This document shows positions 56,355 to 64,000 of a DNA stretch of 64,000 bases, piece by piece. How positions within the stretch are numbered: position 1 is the first letter of the stretch; each line of letters starts with the position of its first letter. The notes under the pieces are model-generated. The model made no database searches and was not told the origin of the DNA. It worked only from the letters and a program-made list of their open reading frames with translations. The position numbers were made by a program, and so were the translations under genes. The stretch is from Micromonospora cathayae (GTDB taxonomy: Bacteria; Actinomycetota; Actinomycetes; Mycobacteriales; Micromonosporaceae): assembly GCF_028993575.1 (NCBI RefSeq), contig NZ_CP118615.1, positions 744,001-808,000 of the forward strand, given 5' to 3'.

Positions 56355-57794
56355 TCAGCGGGGGCCGCCCGGATGCCATGGCGCGCCCGGGTGCGGGCCG
56401 TACCAGCCGTACGGGACGGGTGGGGGTGGTGGGGCCAGGACCACCGGGATGGGCACCACCGGCTCCTCCGGGGCCTCGACCGGCCGCTGCTGGCCGTCCG
56501 GGAAACGCAGGTGGTAGCGGTCGCCGTCCCAGATCCCGATCGGGGCCTGCGGGTCCCGGCCGACGAAGAACCCCCGGTACGCGCTGATCGTGTCCAGCAG
56601 GAAGCGCTCCTCGGCGACGGTCCGCTCCCGGTCGGCGGGCCGGCTGTCCAGACCCCGACGCATGCCGTCCCGGAGCAGGGCCAGCCGGGTGGCCGCGAAC
56701 TGGTACCCGCGCATCGCCTTGACCGCGCGGTCCCCACCGACCCGGCGGGCCCAACTGCGGGCGGCGTGCCGCCGGCCCAGGCTGCCCAGCGCGGCCACCT
56801 CGGGCGGAGTGAGCCAGCCGGCGCGGACGTAGTCCGGCAGGGTGCGTTCGGTGAGCCGACCCTCCCAGGCCCGCAGCCAGATCGCCAGCCCGACCATGCC
56901 GAAGAAGATCGGCACCATCACGCCGATGTAGCCGTACAGCGCGACCAGGGGCTGGCCGGTGGCGGCGGCCAGCGACGGCAGCAGGTTCCAGGTGCCGTGC
57001 AGCATCATCGCCACCAGCAGGCCGGCGACCGGGGCGAGGAAGCGGACCCGCCGGTCGGCGGTCCGGGCGGAGATGCCCAGCCCGATCCCGGCCATCGAGG
57101 TGAACAACGGGTGGGCGAACCCGAACAGCAGGATCCGGACGATGAAGATGGCCAACACCTGCTGTGCGCCGGTCGCCGGGCCGTACTCCTCGACGCCGGT
57201 GCGGTAGCCGTAGCCGCCCAGGTAGAGGATGTTCTCGACCATGGCGAAGCCGATCGCGGAGAGCCCGCAGTAGACCAGCCCGTCGGTGATCCCGGACCAC
57301 TCCCGCCGCCGGAAGATCAGCAGCAGGATCGGGCCGAGGGCCTTGGTCAGCTCCTCGATGAACGGGGCGACCAGCACGGCGGTGAGCGCCTCCGGCAGGT
57401 GCCAGGCGGCGAACCGGCCGGCGAAGAACTCGTTCACGGTCAGCGACGCCGCGGTGGAGACGAAGGCACCCCACGCGAAGCAGAAGACCAGGTACTTCAG
57501 GGGCTCCGGCTCGTACCGGTCGAGCCACAGGAAACAGGCCACCAGCACCGGGACCGGCAGGATCGCGGCGACCAGGCCGATCAGCAGCGCCTCCGCCCCG
57601 AGGCTCTGCCCGAGCGTGAAGATCATGAAGACCGCGCAGCCGGCGATGACCAGGATGGTGCCGGCCAGCACCGCGTACCGCTGCCAGCTCGTCCGGCGGA
57701 CGGGCATCCGGGTGACGGGCGGCCCCGGGGTGTGCAGGGCGGGGCTCGGCGGCGGCGGAGCAGCGGGGGCTCCGCCGGACGGGGTGTCGGCCAT
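56355..57794 (-). CDS. PrsW-family intramembrane metalloprotease
   Basis: A 479-aa membrane protein with Pro-rich ends. Eight or so TMs and PrsW motifs: VAPFIEELTKALGPILLLI (E-E-x-x-K), GLSAIGFAMVENILYL (E-N), GFAHPLFTSMAG (H) and MMLHGTWNLLPSL (H-x-x-x-N). PrsW proteins cleave anti-sigma factors or similar membrane substrates. ATG at 57794 is preceded by TACGCT at 6 nt. The C-terminal region (from about residue 360) is cytosolic with RAVKAMRGYQFAATRLALLR. Possible target unknown; the ECF sigma in this window is the self-regulated type. Confidence 0.9.
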   Translation of the reverse strand: MADTPSGGAPAAPPPPSPALHTPGPPVTRMPVRRTSWQRYAVLAGTILVIAGCAVFMIFTLGQSLGAEALLIGLVAAILPVPVLVACFLWLDRYEPEPLKYLVFCFAWGAFVSTAASLTVNEFFAGRFAAWHLPEALTAVLVAPFIEELTKALGPILLLIFRRREWSGITDGLVYCGLSAIGFAMVENILYLGGYGYRTGVEEYGPATGAQQVLAIFIVRILLFGFAHPLFTSMAGIGLGISARTADRRVRFLAPVAGLLVAMMLHGTWNLLPSLAAATGQPLVALYGYIGVMVPIFFGMVGLAIWLRAWEGRLTERTLPDYVRAGWLTPPEVAALGSLGRRHAARSWARRVGGDRAVKAMRGYQFAATRLALLRDGMRRGLDSRPADRERTVAEERFLLDTISAYRGFFVGRDPQAPIGIWDGDRYHLRFPDGQQRPVEAPEEPVVPIPVVLAPPPPPVPYGWYGPHPGAPWHPGGPR

Positions 57795-57976
57795 GCGGTC
57801 AGCGTAGCCACCCGGGACCCGGCCGGCCCGCCGCATCCGCCAGCTGCCCCGGCCCCCGCCGGGCGGGGCCGGGCCGCATCCGGGACAGCGAGACCGGCAG
57901 GACCTGGACGGCGGAGGCCGGCCGCCGCCGAACACCACGTCGTACCGCCGGCCGTCGTGGCGCCCGGCGGCGGGTC

Positions 57977-59242
57977 TCAGGGCAGGGCCGGTGGGGGTGC
58001 CGTCCCGGCCCTGCCCTCGGGCTGCTCGGCGGGCGGGGCGGGCCGCTCGTGTTCCCCGAAGGAGGACCGGACCAGCCGGTTGGCCTCGTCCTGGTCCAGG
58101 CCGGAGGCGACCAGCAGGTCGCTGGCGGTGGTACGCACCTGGGCCACCACCACGCTGCCGGAGAACCCCACTCCCCCGGTGTACGTCCGGCCGGCCTCGC
58201 TGACCGCGCGCAGGGCGCGTTCCCGGGCGTCCTGCGGTTCCACCCCGGCGGCGAACTCGTGCCGCAGCAACCGCACCGACTCGGCCAGGTGGCCGATCGC
58301 GTCGGGCATCGGGTCCGGCACCGGCTCGTCGTCCTCGATCATGGTGACCGCGCGGCGGATCAACGTGCCGCTGTTCCGCATCGCCCGGTCGATCGGGTCG
58401 GCCGCCTCGGCGTAGTGGGCCAGCTCGCTGCGTCGGTGCCAGCGGGCCGGGGAGATGGTGATGGTCTCCTTCGCCCCCTCGATGGCCTCGGTGAACGCGG
58501 CCAGCTCCTCCTTGTTCTGCCGGAGCCGGTCCAGCGCCCGCTGGCAGCTTTCCCGGTCCCGGGCGCGGATCGCCTCCGCCGCCCGGTCGAGCTGGTCGGC
58601 GAGCAGGTCCAGGGCCGGCCGGGCCGCCCGGTTGATCACCCGTAGCGGGTTGAGCGGCAGCAGCACCGCCGTCACCAGCAGGGCGATTCCTCCGCCGACC
58701 AGCGCGTCGACGAACCGGGGGATCTCCAGGTTCTTGGTCGACGGACTCAGCGTGGCGATCAGCACGGCGGTCGCCGCCGCCTGGATGACCACCGCGACAC
58801 TGCCGCCCAGGAAGATCGAGATGACGATGGCGAGTACCACGACCAAGCCCAACTGCCAGGGCCCGGTACCCAGGAAGTAGATCAGCACGTCACCGATCAG
58901 CACCCCGATCGCCACCCCGATGATCAGCTCGACGGTGCGGCGGGTCCGTTGACCGACCGAGGCGGCCAGCGTGCCGACCGCCGAGATCGGCGCGAAGACC
59001 GGCTCCGGGTTGCGGAGCAGTTCGTGCGAGGCCACCCAGGCCAGCGCGGCGGCCAGGCCCGCCTGCAACGCCAGCACCAGCGCGCCACGTACCCGGTGCA
59101 TCCGGTCCCGTAGGGTGGCGTGCCCCCGGTGCCGGAGCTGCGCCATCGCCCCGGCGATCCGGGCGGTGTCGACGTCGACCAGGCCCTCGCGCACCTCGGT
59201 CCGACGCATCAGCGGGCGGCGTCGGTCACGGGCGAGGGCCAT
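57977..59242 (-). CDS. FUSC-family aromatic acid exporter-like protein
   Basis: A 421-aa protein: five to six TMs in the first half (ALVLALQAGLAAALAWVASH, PVFAPISAVGTLAASVGQRT, TVELIIGVAIGVLIGDVLIY) with the FUSC-type VGQRTRRTVELIIGVAIG stretch, then a long helical cytosolic part (LADQLDRAAEAIRARDRESC). The family exports aromatic carboxylic acids or is of unknown transport function. ATG at 59242 is taken; an internal ATG (MRRTEVREG) is possible. Ends in a Pro-rich tail. Confidence 0.85.
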   Translation of the reverse strand: MALARDRRRPLMRRTEVREGLVDVDTARIAGAMAQLRHRGHATLRDRMHRVRGALVLALQAGLAAALAWVASHELLRNPEPVFAPISAVGTLAASVGQRTRRTVELIIGVAIGVLIGDVLIYFLGTGPWQLGLVVVLAIVISIFLGGSVAVVIQAAATAVLIATLSPSTKNLEIPRFVDALVGGGIALLVTAVLLPLNPLRVINRAARPALDLLADQLDRAAEAIRARDRESCQRALDRLRQNKEELAAFTEAIEGAKETITISPARWHRRSELAHYAEAADPIDRAMRNSGTLIRRAVTMIEDDEPVPDPMPDAIGHLAESVRLLRHEFAAGVEPQDARERALRAVSEAGRTYTGGVGFSGSVVVAQVRTTASDLLVASGLDQDEANRLVRSSFGEHERPAPPAEQPEGRAGTAPPPALP

Positions 59243-59315
59243 GGGCCGGACTACCCGTCCCGGGCCGGGTGAATCCTGCCCCGGTCGGACCGCCGCATCG
59301 GGCAGACTGCACCGG

Positions 59316-59960
59316 GTGGAGAACCTGGTACGACGGTGGCGGGCGGCGGCCTGCGGGGCGGGTGCGCCGGCCACGGCGGAGCTGACCACGGCCGGCGAGG
59401 ACCTGCTCGCCCGGTGGCGGGAACCCCACCGGCGCTACCACACCGTCGCGCACCTGACCACGGTGCTGGACGTCGTCGACCGGTACCCGGGCCACGCCGG
59501 ACGGCCCGACCTCGTTCGGCTCGCCGCCTGGTGGCACGACGCGGTCTACGACCCGCGCGCGGCCGGGGACACCAACGAACGCGACAGCGCCACCCTGGCC
59601 GGTACGGTGCTCACCGCCGTGGGGCTGCCGGCCGTCGCGGTGGCCGAGGTCAGCCGGCTGGTCCTGCTCACCGCCGGGCACGCGGTCGCGGCCGACGACC
59701 ACGACGGCGCGCTGCTCTGCGACGCCGACCTCGCGGTCCTGGCGGCCGACCCGCCACGGTACGACGACTACGCGGCGCGGATCCGGCAGGAGTACGCGCA
59801 CGTGCCGGAGGCGGAGTTCCGGGCCGGCCGGGCCGGCGTGCTGGCCAAACTGCTCGACCTGCCCGCCCTGTTCCACGTGCCGGAGCTGGCCGGGCGGTGG
59901 GAGGCCCCGGCCCGGGCGAACCTGGCCCGGGAACTCGCCGCCCTGCGGCTCGGGGACTGA
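59316..59960 (+). CDS. HD-domain protein
   Basis: A 214-aa HD-superfamily protein: RYHTVAHLTTVLDVVDRYPG (first His), LAAWWHDAVYDPRAAGDTNE (HD pair), LVLLTAGHAVAADDHDGALL (next His) and CDADLAVLAADPPRY (Asp). Similar to predicted metal-dependent phosphohydrolases of about 200 aa. CAGACT lies 7 nt before the GTG at 59316. Divergent from the FUSC gene. Confidence 0.85.
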   Translation: MENLVRRWRAAACGAGAPATAELTTAGEDLLARWREPHRRYHTVAHLTTVLDVVDRYPGHAGRPDLVRLAAWWHDAVYDPRAAGDTNERDSATLAGTVLTAVGLPAVAVAEVSRLVLLTAGHAVAADDHDGALLCDADLAVLAADPPRYDDYAARIRQEYAHVPEAEFRAGRAGVLAKLLDLPALFHVPELAGRWEAPARANLARELAALRLGD

Positions 59961-60015
59961 AACGCCCTGCCGGGGGCCGTGGCCGCCGGGTCGACCGGTC
60001 GTTAGCCTCTCCTGC

Positions 60016-61416
60016 ATGTCCACCACCCCGATCGTCGACGAGTTGCGTGCCGCGCTCGGCGAGGCCGCCGTCCTGACCGACCCGGATCTGCTCCGCATGC
60101 ACCAGCGCGACGAGGCCGACCTGTGCGCGGCCGGCGTGCCGCTGGTGGTGGTCCGTCCGCGCAGCACCGAGCAGGTGGTGGCGGTGGTCCGCGCGGCGGC
60201 CCGGCACGGCGTACCGGTGGTGCCGCAGGGGGCCCGGACCGGGCTGGCCGGCGCGGCGAACGCGGTCGACGGCGCGGTGGTGCTCAGCACCTCGGCGATG
60301 GACGGGATCCGGGAGATCGACCCGGTCGGCCGGATCGCCGTGGTGCAGCCCGGGGTGGTGAACGCCACCCTGGCCGGGGCGGTCCGCAAGGAGGGCCTCT
60401 ACTACCCGCCGGACCCGGGCTCGTGGGAGTCGTCCACCATCGGCGGCAACGTCGCCACCAACGCGGGCGGCATGTGCTGCGTCAAGTACGGCGTGACCAC
60501 CGAGTACGTGCTCGGCCTGGAGGTGGTGCTCGCCTCCGGTGAGGTGCTGCGGACCGGCCGGCGGACCGCCAAGGGCGTCGCCGGGTACGACCTGACCCGG
60601 CTCTTCGTCGGCTCGGAGGGGACGCTGGGGATCATCACCGAGGTGACCCTGGCGCTGCGACCCGCCCCGGAGGAGTCGCTGACCCTGGTGGCGGTCTTCG
60701 ACTCCACCGCCGACGCGGGCACCGCGGTCGCCGGGATCGCCGCCCAGGGGCTCAGCCCCAGCCTGCTGGAACTGCTCGACCGTACCCACCTGGCGGCCAT
60801 CGAGGCGTACCAGCCGATGGGGTTGCGCACCGACGCGGAGGCGCTGCTGCTCGCGGCGGCCGACACCGGCCCCCGGGCGGCGGCGGACCTGGCCCGGATC
60901 GAGGAGGTCTGCACGGCGGCCGGCGCGTCCGAGGTGTACACGGCGACCGACGCGGTGGAGGCTGCGGCGCTGCTCCAGGCCCGCCGGCTGGCCCACCCGG
61001 CGATGGAGGCGTTCGCCGCCCGGACCTACCCGCAGGGCAACGGCGGGCTGGTGATCGACGACGTGGCCGTGCCGCGCGGCGCGCTGGCCGCGCTGCTCGA
61101 CGGGGTGGCCCGGATCGCCGCCGAGTGTGACGTGCCGATCGGCGTGGTCGGGCACGCCGGCGACGGCAACATGCACCCCAACATCGTGGTGGACCGGGCC
61201 GACCCGGCCAGCGTGGAGCGGGGCCGCCGGGCCTTCGACGAGATCATGCGGCTCGGCCTGGACCTGGGCGGCACCTGCACCGGCGAACACGGGGTCGGGT
61301 TGCTCAAGCGGGAGTGGCTGGCCCGCGAGATCGGCCCGGTCGGGATCCGGGTGCACCAGGCGATCAAGGCGGCCCTCGATCCGGGCGGGCTGCTCAACCC
61401 CGGCAAGGTGCTCTGA
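60016..61416 (+). CDS. FAD-linked oxidase, glycolate oxidase/D-lactate dehydrogenase type
   Basis: A 466-aa flavoprotein with the PCMH FAD domain (VVPQGARTGLAGAANAVDGA, GSWESSTIGGNVATNAGGMC, RLFVGSEGTLGIITEVTLAL) and the C-terminal FAD-oxidase domain (IGVVGHAGDGNMHPNIVVD, CTGEHGVGLLKREWLAREI). Likely oxidises D-2-hydroxy acids such as glycolate or D-lactate. TAGCCT lies 7 nt before the ATG. No partner Fe-S subunit is adjacent. Confidence 0.92.
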   Translation: MSTTPIVDELRAALGEAAVLTDPDLLRMHQRDEADLCAAGVPLVVVRPRSTEQVVAVVRAAARHGVPVVPQGARTGLAGAANAVDGAVVLSTSAMDGIREIDPVGRIAVVQPGVVNATLAGAVRKEGLYYPPDPGSWESSTIGGNVATNAGGMCCVKYGVTTEYVLGLEVVLASGEVLRTGRRTAKGVAGYDLTRLFVGSEGTLGIITEVTLALRPAPEESLTLVAVFDSTADAGTAVAGIAAQGLSPSLLELLDRTHLAAIEAYQPMGLRTDAEALLLAAADTGPRAAADLARIEEVCTAAGASEVYTATDAVEAAALLQARRLAHPAMEAFAARTYPQGNGGLVIDDVAVPRGALAALLDGVARIAAECDVPIGVVGHAGDGNMHPNIVVDRADPASVERGRRAFDEIMRLGLDLGGTCTGEHGVGLLKREWLAREIGPVGIRVHQAIKAALDPGGLLNPGKVL

Positions 61417-61446
61417 GCGACCCGACGGGAACGGTCGGCGGGAGAG

Positions 61447-61568
61447 CCGGGTCAGCGCGGCGCGGGCAGCCGGGCGGGGCCAGGTCAGCCCCCGTCCCGA
61501 CCGCCGGGCGGGGCCGGGGCAGTGCGACCCGACCGCCGGGTAAGGCCCGGGTCAGCGCGGGGCGGGCA
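61447..61568. repeat. Duplicated 3' end of glpD with stop
   Basis: CCGGGTCAGCGCGGGGCGGG at 61547-61566 (glpD stop at 61552-61554) recurs as CCGGGTCAGCGCGGCGCGGG at 61447-61466; 21 of 22 positions match over the full unit and the period is exactly 100 bp. The spacer holds further GACCGCCGGGCGGGGCC-type units. On the minus strand both copies end L-P-A-P-R-stop. Confidence 0.9.
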
Positions 61569-63381
61569 GGCCGCTGGGGTCGCTGTCCGAGCCCCGGTCG
61601 GCGGCGAATCCGCGTACGTCGGGCGCGCCGAGCCGGGCCGCGTCGGCGGTGGCGTCGTCCGGCATCAGCTGCGACTGGCGTTCCGCCTCCACCCGGGCCC
61701 GGTAGTGCTCCACCTCGCGGGCCCGTACGTCGGCGTTCCAGCCGAGCACCGCGCCCATCAGCTCGGCCGCGTGCTCCGCCGAGTCGAGCCCCCGGTGGCT
61801 GGTCTCGAAGGAGATCCGGGCCCGCCGGGTCAGCACGTCCTCCAGGTGCAGCGCCCCCTCCGCCCGGGCCGCGTACGTCACCTCGGCGGCCAGGTACTCG
61901 GGCGCGCCGGCCAGCGGGGCGGCCAGCAGCGGATCCGCCGCGATCAGGGCGAGCAGGTCCGTGGTGAGGCTGCCGTACCGCTCCAGCAGGTGCTCCAGCA
62001 CCCCGACCGGTACGCCGTGCCGGCGGGCCAGGTCGGCCCGGTCCCGCCACATCGCCGCGTACCCGTCCGCGCCCAGCAGCGGCAGGTCGGCGGTCCGCGA
62101 CGGGCGGGCGTTGCCGAGCCGGCGGGCGGCCCGGTCGACCACGTCGGCGGCCATCACCCGGTACGTCGTGTACTTGCCCCCGGCGACCAGCAGCAGGCCG
62201 AGCATCGGCTCGACCACCGCGTGCTCCCGGGACAGCTTCGAGGTGGAGTCGGCCTCACCGGAGAGCAGCGGACGCAGCCCGGCGTATACGCCCTCGATGT
62301 CGGCGGTGGTCAACGGCTTGTCCAGCACCCCGTTGACCTGGTGCAGCAGGTAGTCGATGTCCCGGGCGGAGGCGGCCGGGTGGGAGCGGTCCAGCCGCCA
62401 GTCGGTGTCGGTGGTACCGATGATCCAGTGCCCGCCCCACGGGATGACGAACAGCACCGAGGTGGGCGTCCGCAGGATCAGACCGGTCTCGCCGGTGATC
62501 GCCGAGCGGGGCACCACCAGGTGCACCCCCTTGGAGGCACGGACCCGCAGCCCGGGGCGCAGCCCCACGTCGTTGAGCATCCGCGACAGGTCGTCACTCC
62601 ACACACCGGTGGCGGCGATCACCGTACGGGCGCGTACCTCGAACTCGGCGTCCGGGGAGCCGGGCACCGCCTCCAGGTCGCGGACCCGGACCCCGGTCAC
62701 CTCCCGGGCCTGCCGGGTGAGACCGACGGCGCGGGCGCTGGTCACCACGGTCGCGCCGAGGCTGGCCGCGGTGCGGGCCAGGGTGACCACCAGCCGGGCG
62801 TCGTCGACCTGCCCGTCGAAGTAGCGGATCGCGCCGGCCAGCCGGTCGGCCCGCAGGCTGGGGAAGACGCGCCGGGCCCCCTCCCGGCTCAGGTGCCGGT
62901 GCATCGGCATGCCCCGCCCGCCGCCGAGGAGCCCGGCGAACGCGTCGTACGCGGCCACGCCGGTGCCGTAGTAGGCCCGTCGCCAGATCCGGGCCGGTAG
63001 CCCGCGCAGCCCGCCGTCGTCGGGCAGCGGCACCAGGATCGGCACCGGCCGGACCAGGTGCGGGGCGAGCCGGGTGGCGAGCAGTCCCCGCTCGGTGAGC
63101 GCCTCGTGGACCAGCCCGAACTCCAGCTGTTCCAGGTAGCGCAGGCCGCCGTGGATCAGTTTGCTGGACCGGCTGGAGGTGCCGGCGGCGAAGTCCCGCG
63201 CCTCGACCAGGGCCACCTTCAGGCCCCGGGAGGCGGCGTCCAGGGCGGCCCCCGCCCCGGTCACACCACCCCCGATGATCAGCACGTCGAACCGCTCGGC
63301 ACGGAGCCGCCGCAGGTCGTCGGCCCGCCGGGCGGGAGAGAGCTGGCTGGCGGTGGCACGGGAGACGTTGGGGTCGCGCAC
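61552..63381 (-). CDS. glpD: Glycerol-3-phosphate dehydrogenase
   Basis: A 609-aa flavoprotein: FAD motif FDVLIIGGGVTGAGAALDAA, SSRSSKLIHGGLRYLEQLEF, YFDGQVDDARLVVTLARTAA, LVVPRSAITGETGLILRTPT and GGKYTTYRVMAADVVDRAAR. It oxidises glycerol-3-phosphate to dihydroxyacetone phosphate, feeding electrons to quinone. GTG at 63381 has TACCGT 6 nt before it. The C-terminal DUF-type helical domain is present (AAEVTYAARAEGALHLEDVL). The last residues GLPAPR are repeated downstream. Confidence 0.93.
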   Translation of the reverse strand: MRDPNVSRATASQLSPARRADDLRRLRAERFDVLIIGGGVTGAGAALDAASRGLKVALVEARDFAAGTSSRSSKLIHGGLRYLEQLEFGLVHEALTERGLLATRLAPHLVRPVPILVPLPDDGGLRGLPARIWRRAYYGTGVAAYDAFAGLLGGGRGMPMHRHLSREGARRVFPSLRADRLAGAIRYFDGQVDDARLVVTLARTAASLGATVVTSARAVGLTRQAREVTGVRVRDLEAVPGSPDAEFEVRARTVIAATGVWSDDLSRMLNDVGLRPGLRVRASKGVHLVVPRSAITGETGLILRTPTSVLFVIPWGGHWIIGTTDTDWRLDRSHPAASARDIDYLLHQVNGVLDKPLTTADIEGVYAGLRPLLSGEADSTSKLSREHAVVEPMLGLLLVAGGKYTTYRVMAADVVDRAARRLGNARPSRTADLPLLGADGYAAMWRDRADLARRHGVPVGVLEHLLERYGSLTTDLLALIAADPLLAAPLAGAPEYLAAEVTYAARAEGALHLEDVLTRRARISFETSHRGLDSAEHAAELMGAVLGWNADVRAREVEHYRARVEAERQSQLMPDDATADAARLGAPDVRGFAADRGSDSDPSGLPAPR

Positions 63382-63579
63382 CCGTTCACGGTAGCCGCAC
63401 CGGCCACCGGTCGGCACACCCCGAACCGGACCGCAGCCGGCCACCCCGCCCTGAACCGCACCGGAACCGCACCGGAGCCGGCCGGCGCGTTCCGGTCCGG
63501 AGCCGTACCTGGCCGGCACGCCCGGGGACGGCCCCGTACCTGGGCGGCACGCCCGGGAACGGGGCCGTACCGTACGGTC

Positions 63580-64000
63580 ATGCAGCCCGCTCCCCCGTTC
63601 GGACCGCCCGTACCCCCGCCCGCGCCGGCCCCGCCCGGGGCGTTGCCGGTGGTCGCGGCCGTCCTGGTCGGCTGCTGGACCGTCGCGGTGGTACTGCTCC
63701 CGCAGGTGGTCGGCTGGCTGGTCGAGCAGGTCATGCTCGCCACCGGGGCGGACCGGCCGGTCTGGCTCTGGCCGGTGGTGTCGCTGCTGACGATCCTCCT
63801 GGTCGGGGTGCCCGCCCTGCTGCTCGCCCTGGTACCCCGCTCCGGGTCGGTGCGTACCGCCGGCCGGTGCTGGCTGGCCGGGGCACTGGCGCTGGGCGCG
63901 CTCGGGCTGCTGCGGACGATCCCGCCGGTGCACCACGAGGCGTACCTCGCCGCGCTCGCCGTCGTCGCCGCGCTGACCGCCGTCGTCGCCACCCGCCTGC
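63580..64000 (+). CDS. Membrane protein with Pro-rich N-terminus, partial
   Basis: ATG at 63580 opens a frame still open at the window edge (140 codons). Start MQPAPPFGPPVPPPAPAPPG is Pro/Ala-rich and cytosolic; then hydrophobic segments LPVVAAVLVGCWTVAVVLLP, VVSLLTILLVGVPALLLALV, GALALGALGLLRTIP and a fourth, AYLAALAVVAALTAVVATRL. TACCGT lies 6 nt before the ATG. Divergent from glpD. Family unknown. Confidence 0.65.
   Translation, partial: MQPAPPFGPPVPPPAPAPPGALPVVAAVLVGCWTVAVVLLPQVVGWLVEQVMLATGADRPVWLWPVVSLLTILLVGVPALLLALVPRSGSVRTAGRCWLAGALALGALGLLRTIPPVHHEAYLAALAVVAALTAVVATRL

Noticed and set aside
1..64000. tRNA, rRNA, transposase, integrase or phage genes
   Set aside because: No cloverleaf-like segments, DDE or tyrosine-recombinase motifs, or phage structural proteins were found on reading both strands.

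Overview
The window is chromosomal DNA of a high-GC actinomycete, most likely Micromonosporaceae (Micromonospora or a close relative). The evidence is the very high GC with G/C third positions, frequent GTG starts, mycothiol synthase (MshD), a GlnR-type orphan regulator, HbhA- and LmeA-like envelope proteins, a DivIVA-domain protein and ECF41-type sigma. No rRNA, tRNA, CRISPR array, transposase or integrase was seen.

Layout. 0-6 kb: edge of an EI24-like membrane gene, a GyrI-like gene, an ABC efflux pair with its own two-component system, and a WYL regulator. 6-16 kb: oxidoreductase and hydrolases, the XRE/HbhA/DUF2516 trio (order as in mycobacterial Rv0474-Rv0476), asparaginase and BKACE, Fur-YgfZ, PabC-like, nitrobindin. 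16.4-26.8 kb: an accessory stretch with SCP2-like and glycogen-debranching-like genes, a family 2 glycosyltransferase followed by a 46-aa protein that is almost only an LPVTG-type sorting signal, a TrmB/LuxR-type regulator facing a small-peptide operon and a secreted CHAP/FG-GAP protein, and a GntR/DivIVA/small-protein group. 26.8-39 kb: a core block with the mycobacterial Rv0814c-Rv0821c order: SseC, CysA-type rhodanese behind a Cys-rich leader peptide, LmeA, GlnR, MshD, Pst phosphate transporter and PhoU. 39-47 kb: LRR-like protein, an isolated Mrr-like nuclease, Nudix, Gfo/Idh, Pit/DUF47, PPK2. 47-64 kb: secreted SH3-like protein, ECF sigma, DUF402, DinG, AI-2E-type permease, GroES-like protein, an AbiEi/AbiEii-like toxin-antitoxin pair with palindromic operators, PrsW-type protease, FUSC-type exporter, HD protein, FAD oxidase, GlpD.

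How parts work together. Phosphate supply is strongly represented: high-affinity PstSCAB with PhoU under a PHO box, low-affinity Pit with its DUF47 partner, and polyphosphate kinase 2, all within about 13 kb. Sulfur and thiol handling is the second theme: a putative cysteine-responsive leader, CysA/SseC, MshD, and a DsrE-family protein. Candidate defence genes are the Mrr-like nuclease and the AbiE-like pair; both look less GC-biased than their neighbours.

Two window-wide patterns are not explained by gene content. First, at least eight genes carry a short direct duplication of their own 3' end including the stop codon. Second, more than twenty genes have a TAnnnT hexamer 6-8 nt upstream of an ATG/GTG, which suggests leaderless transcription. 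Most start choices for such genes rest on that pattern. All functional calls are by reading translated sequence and family knowledge; no database search was run.
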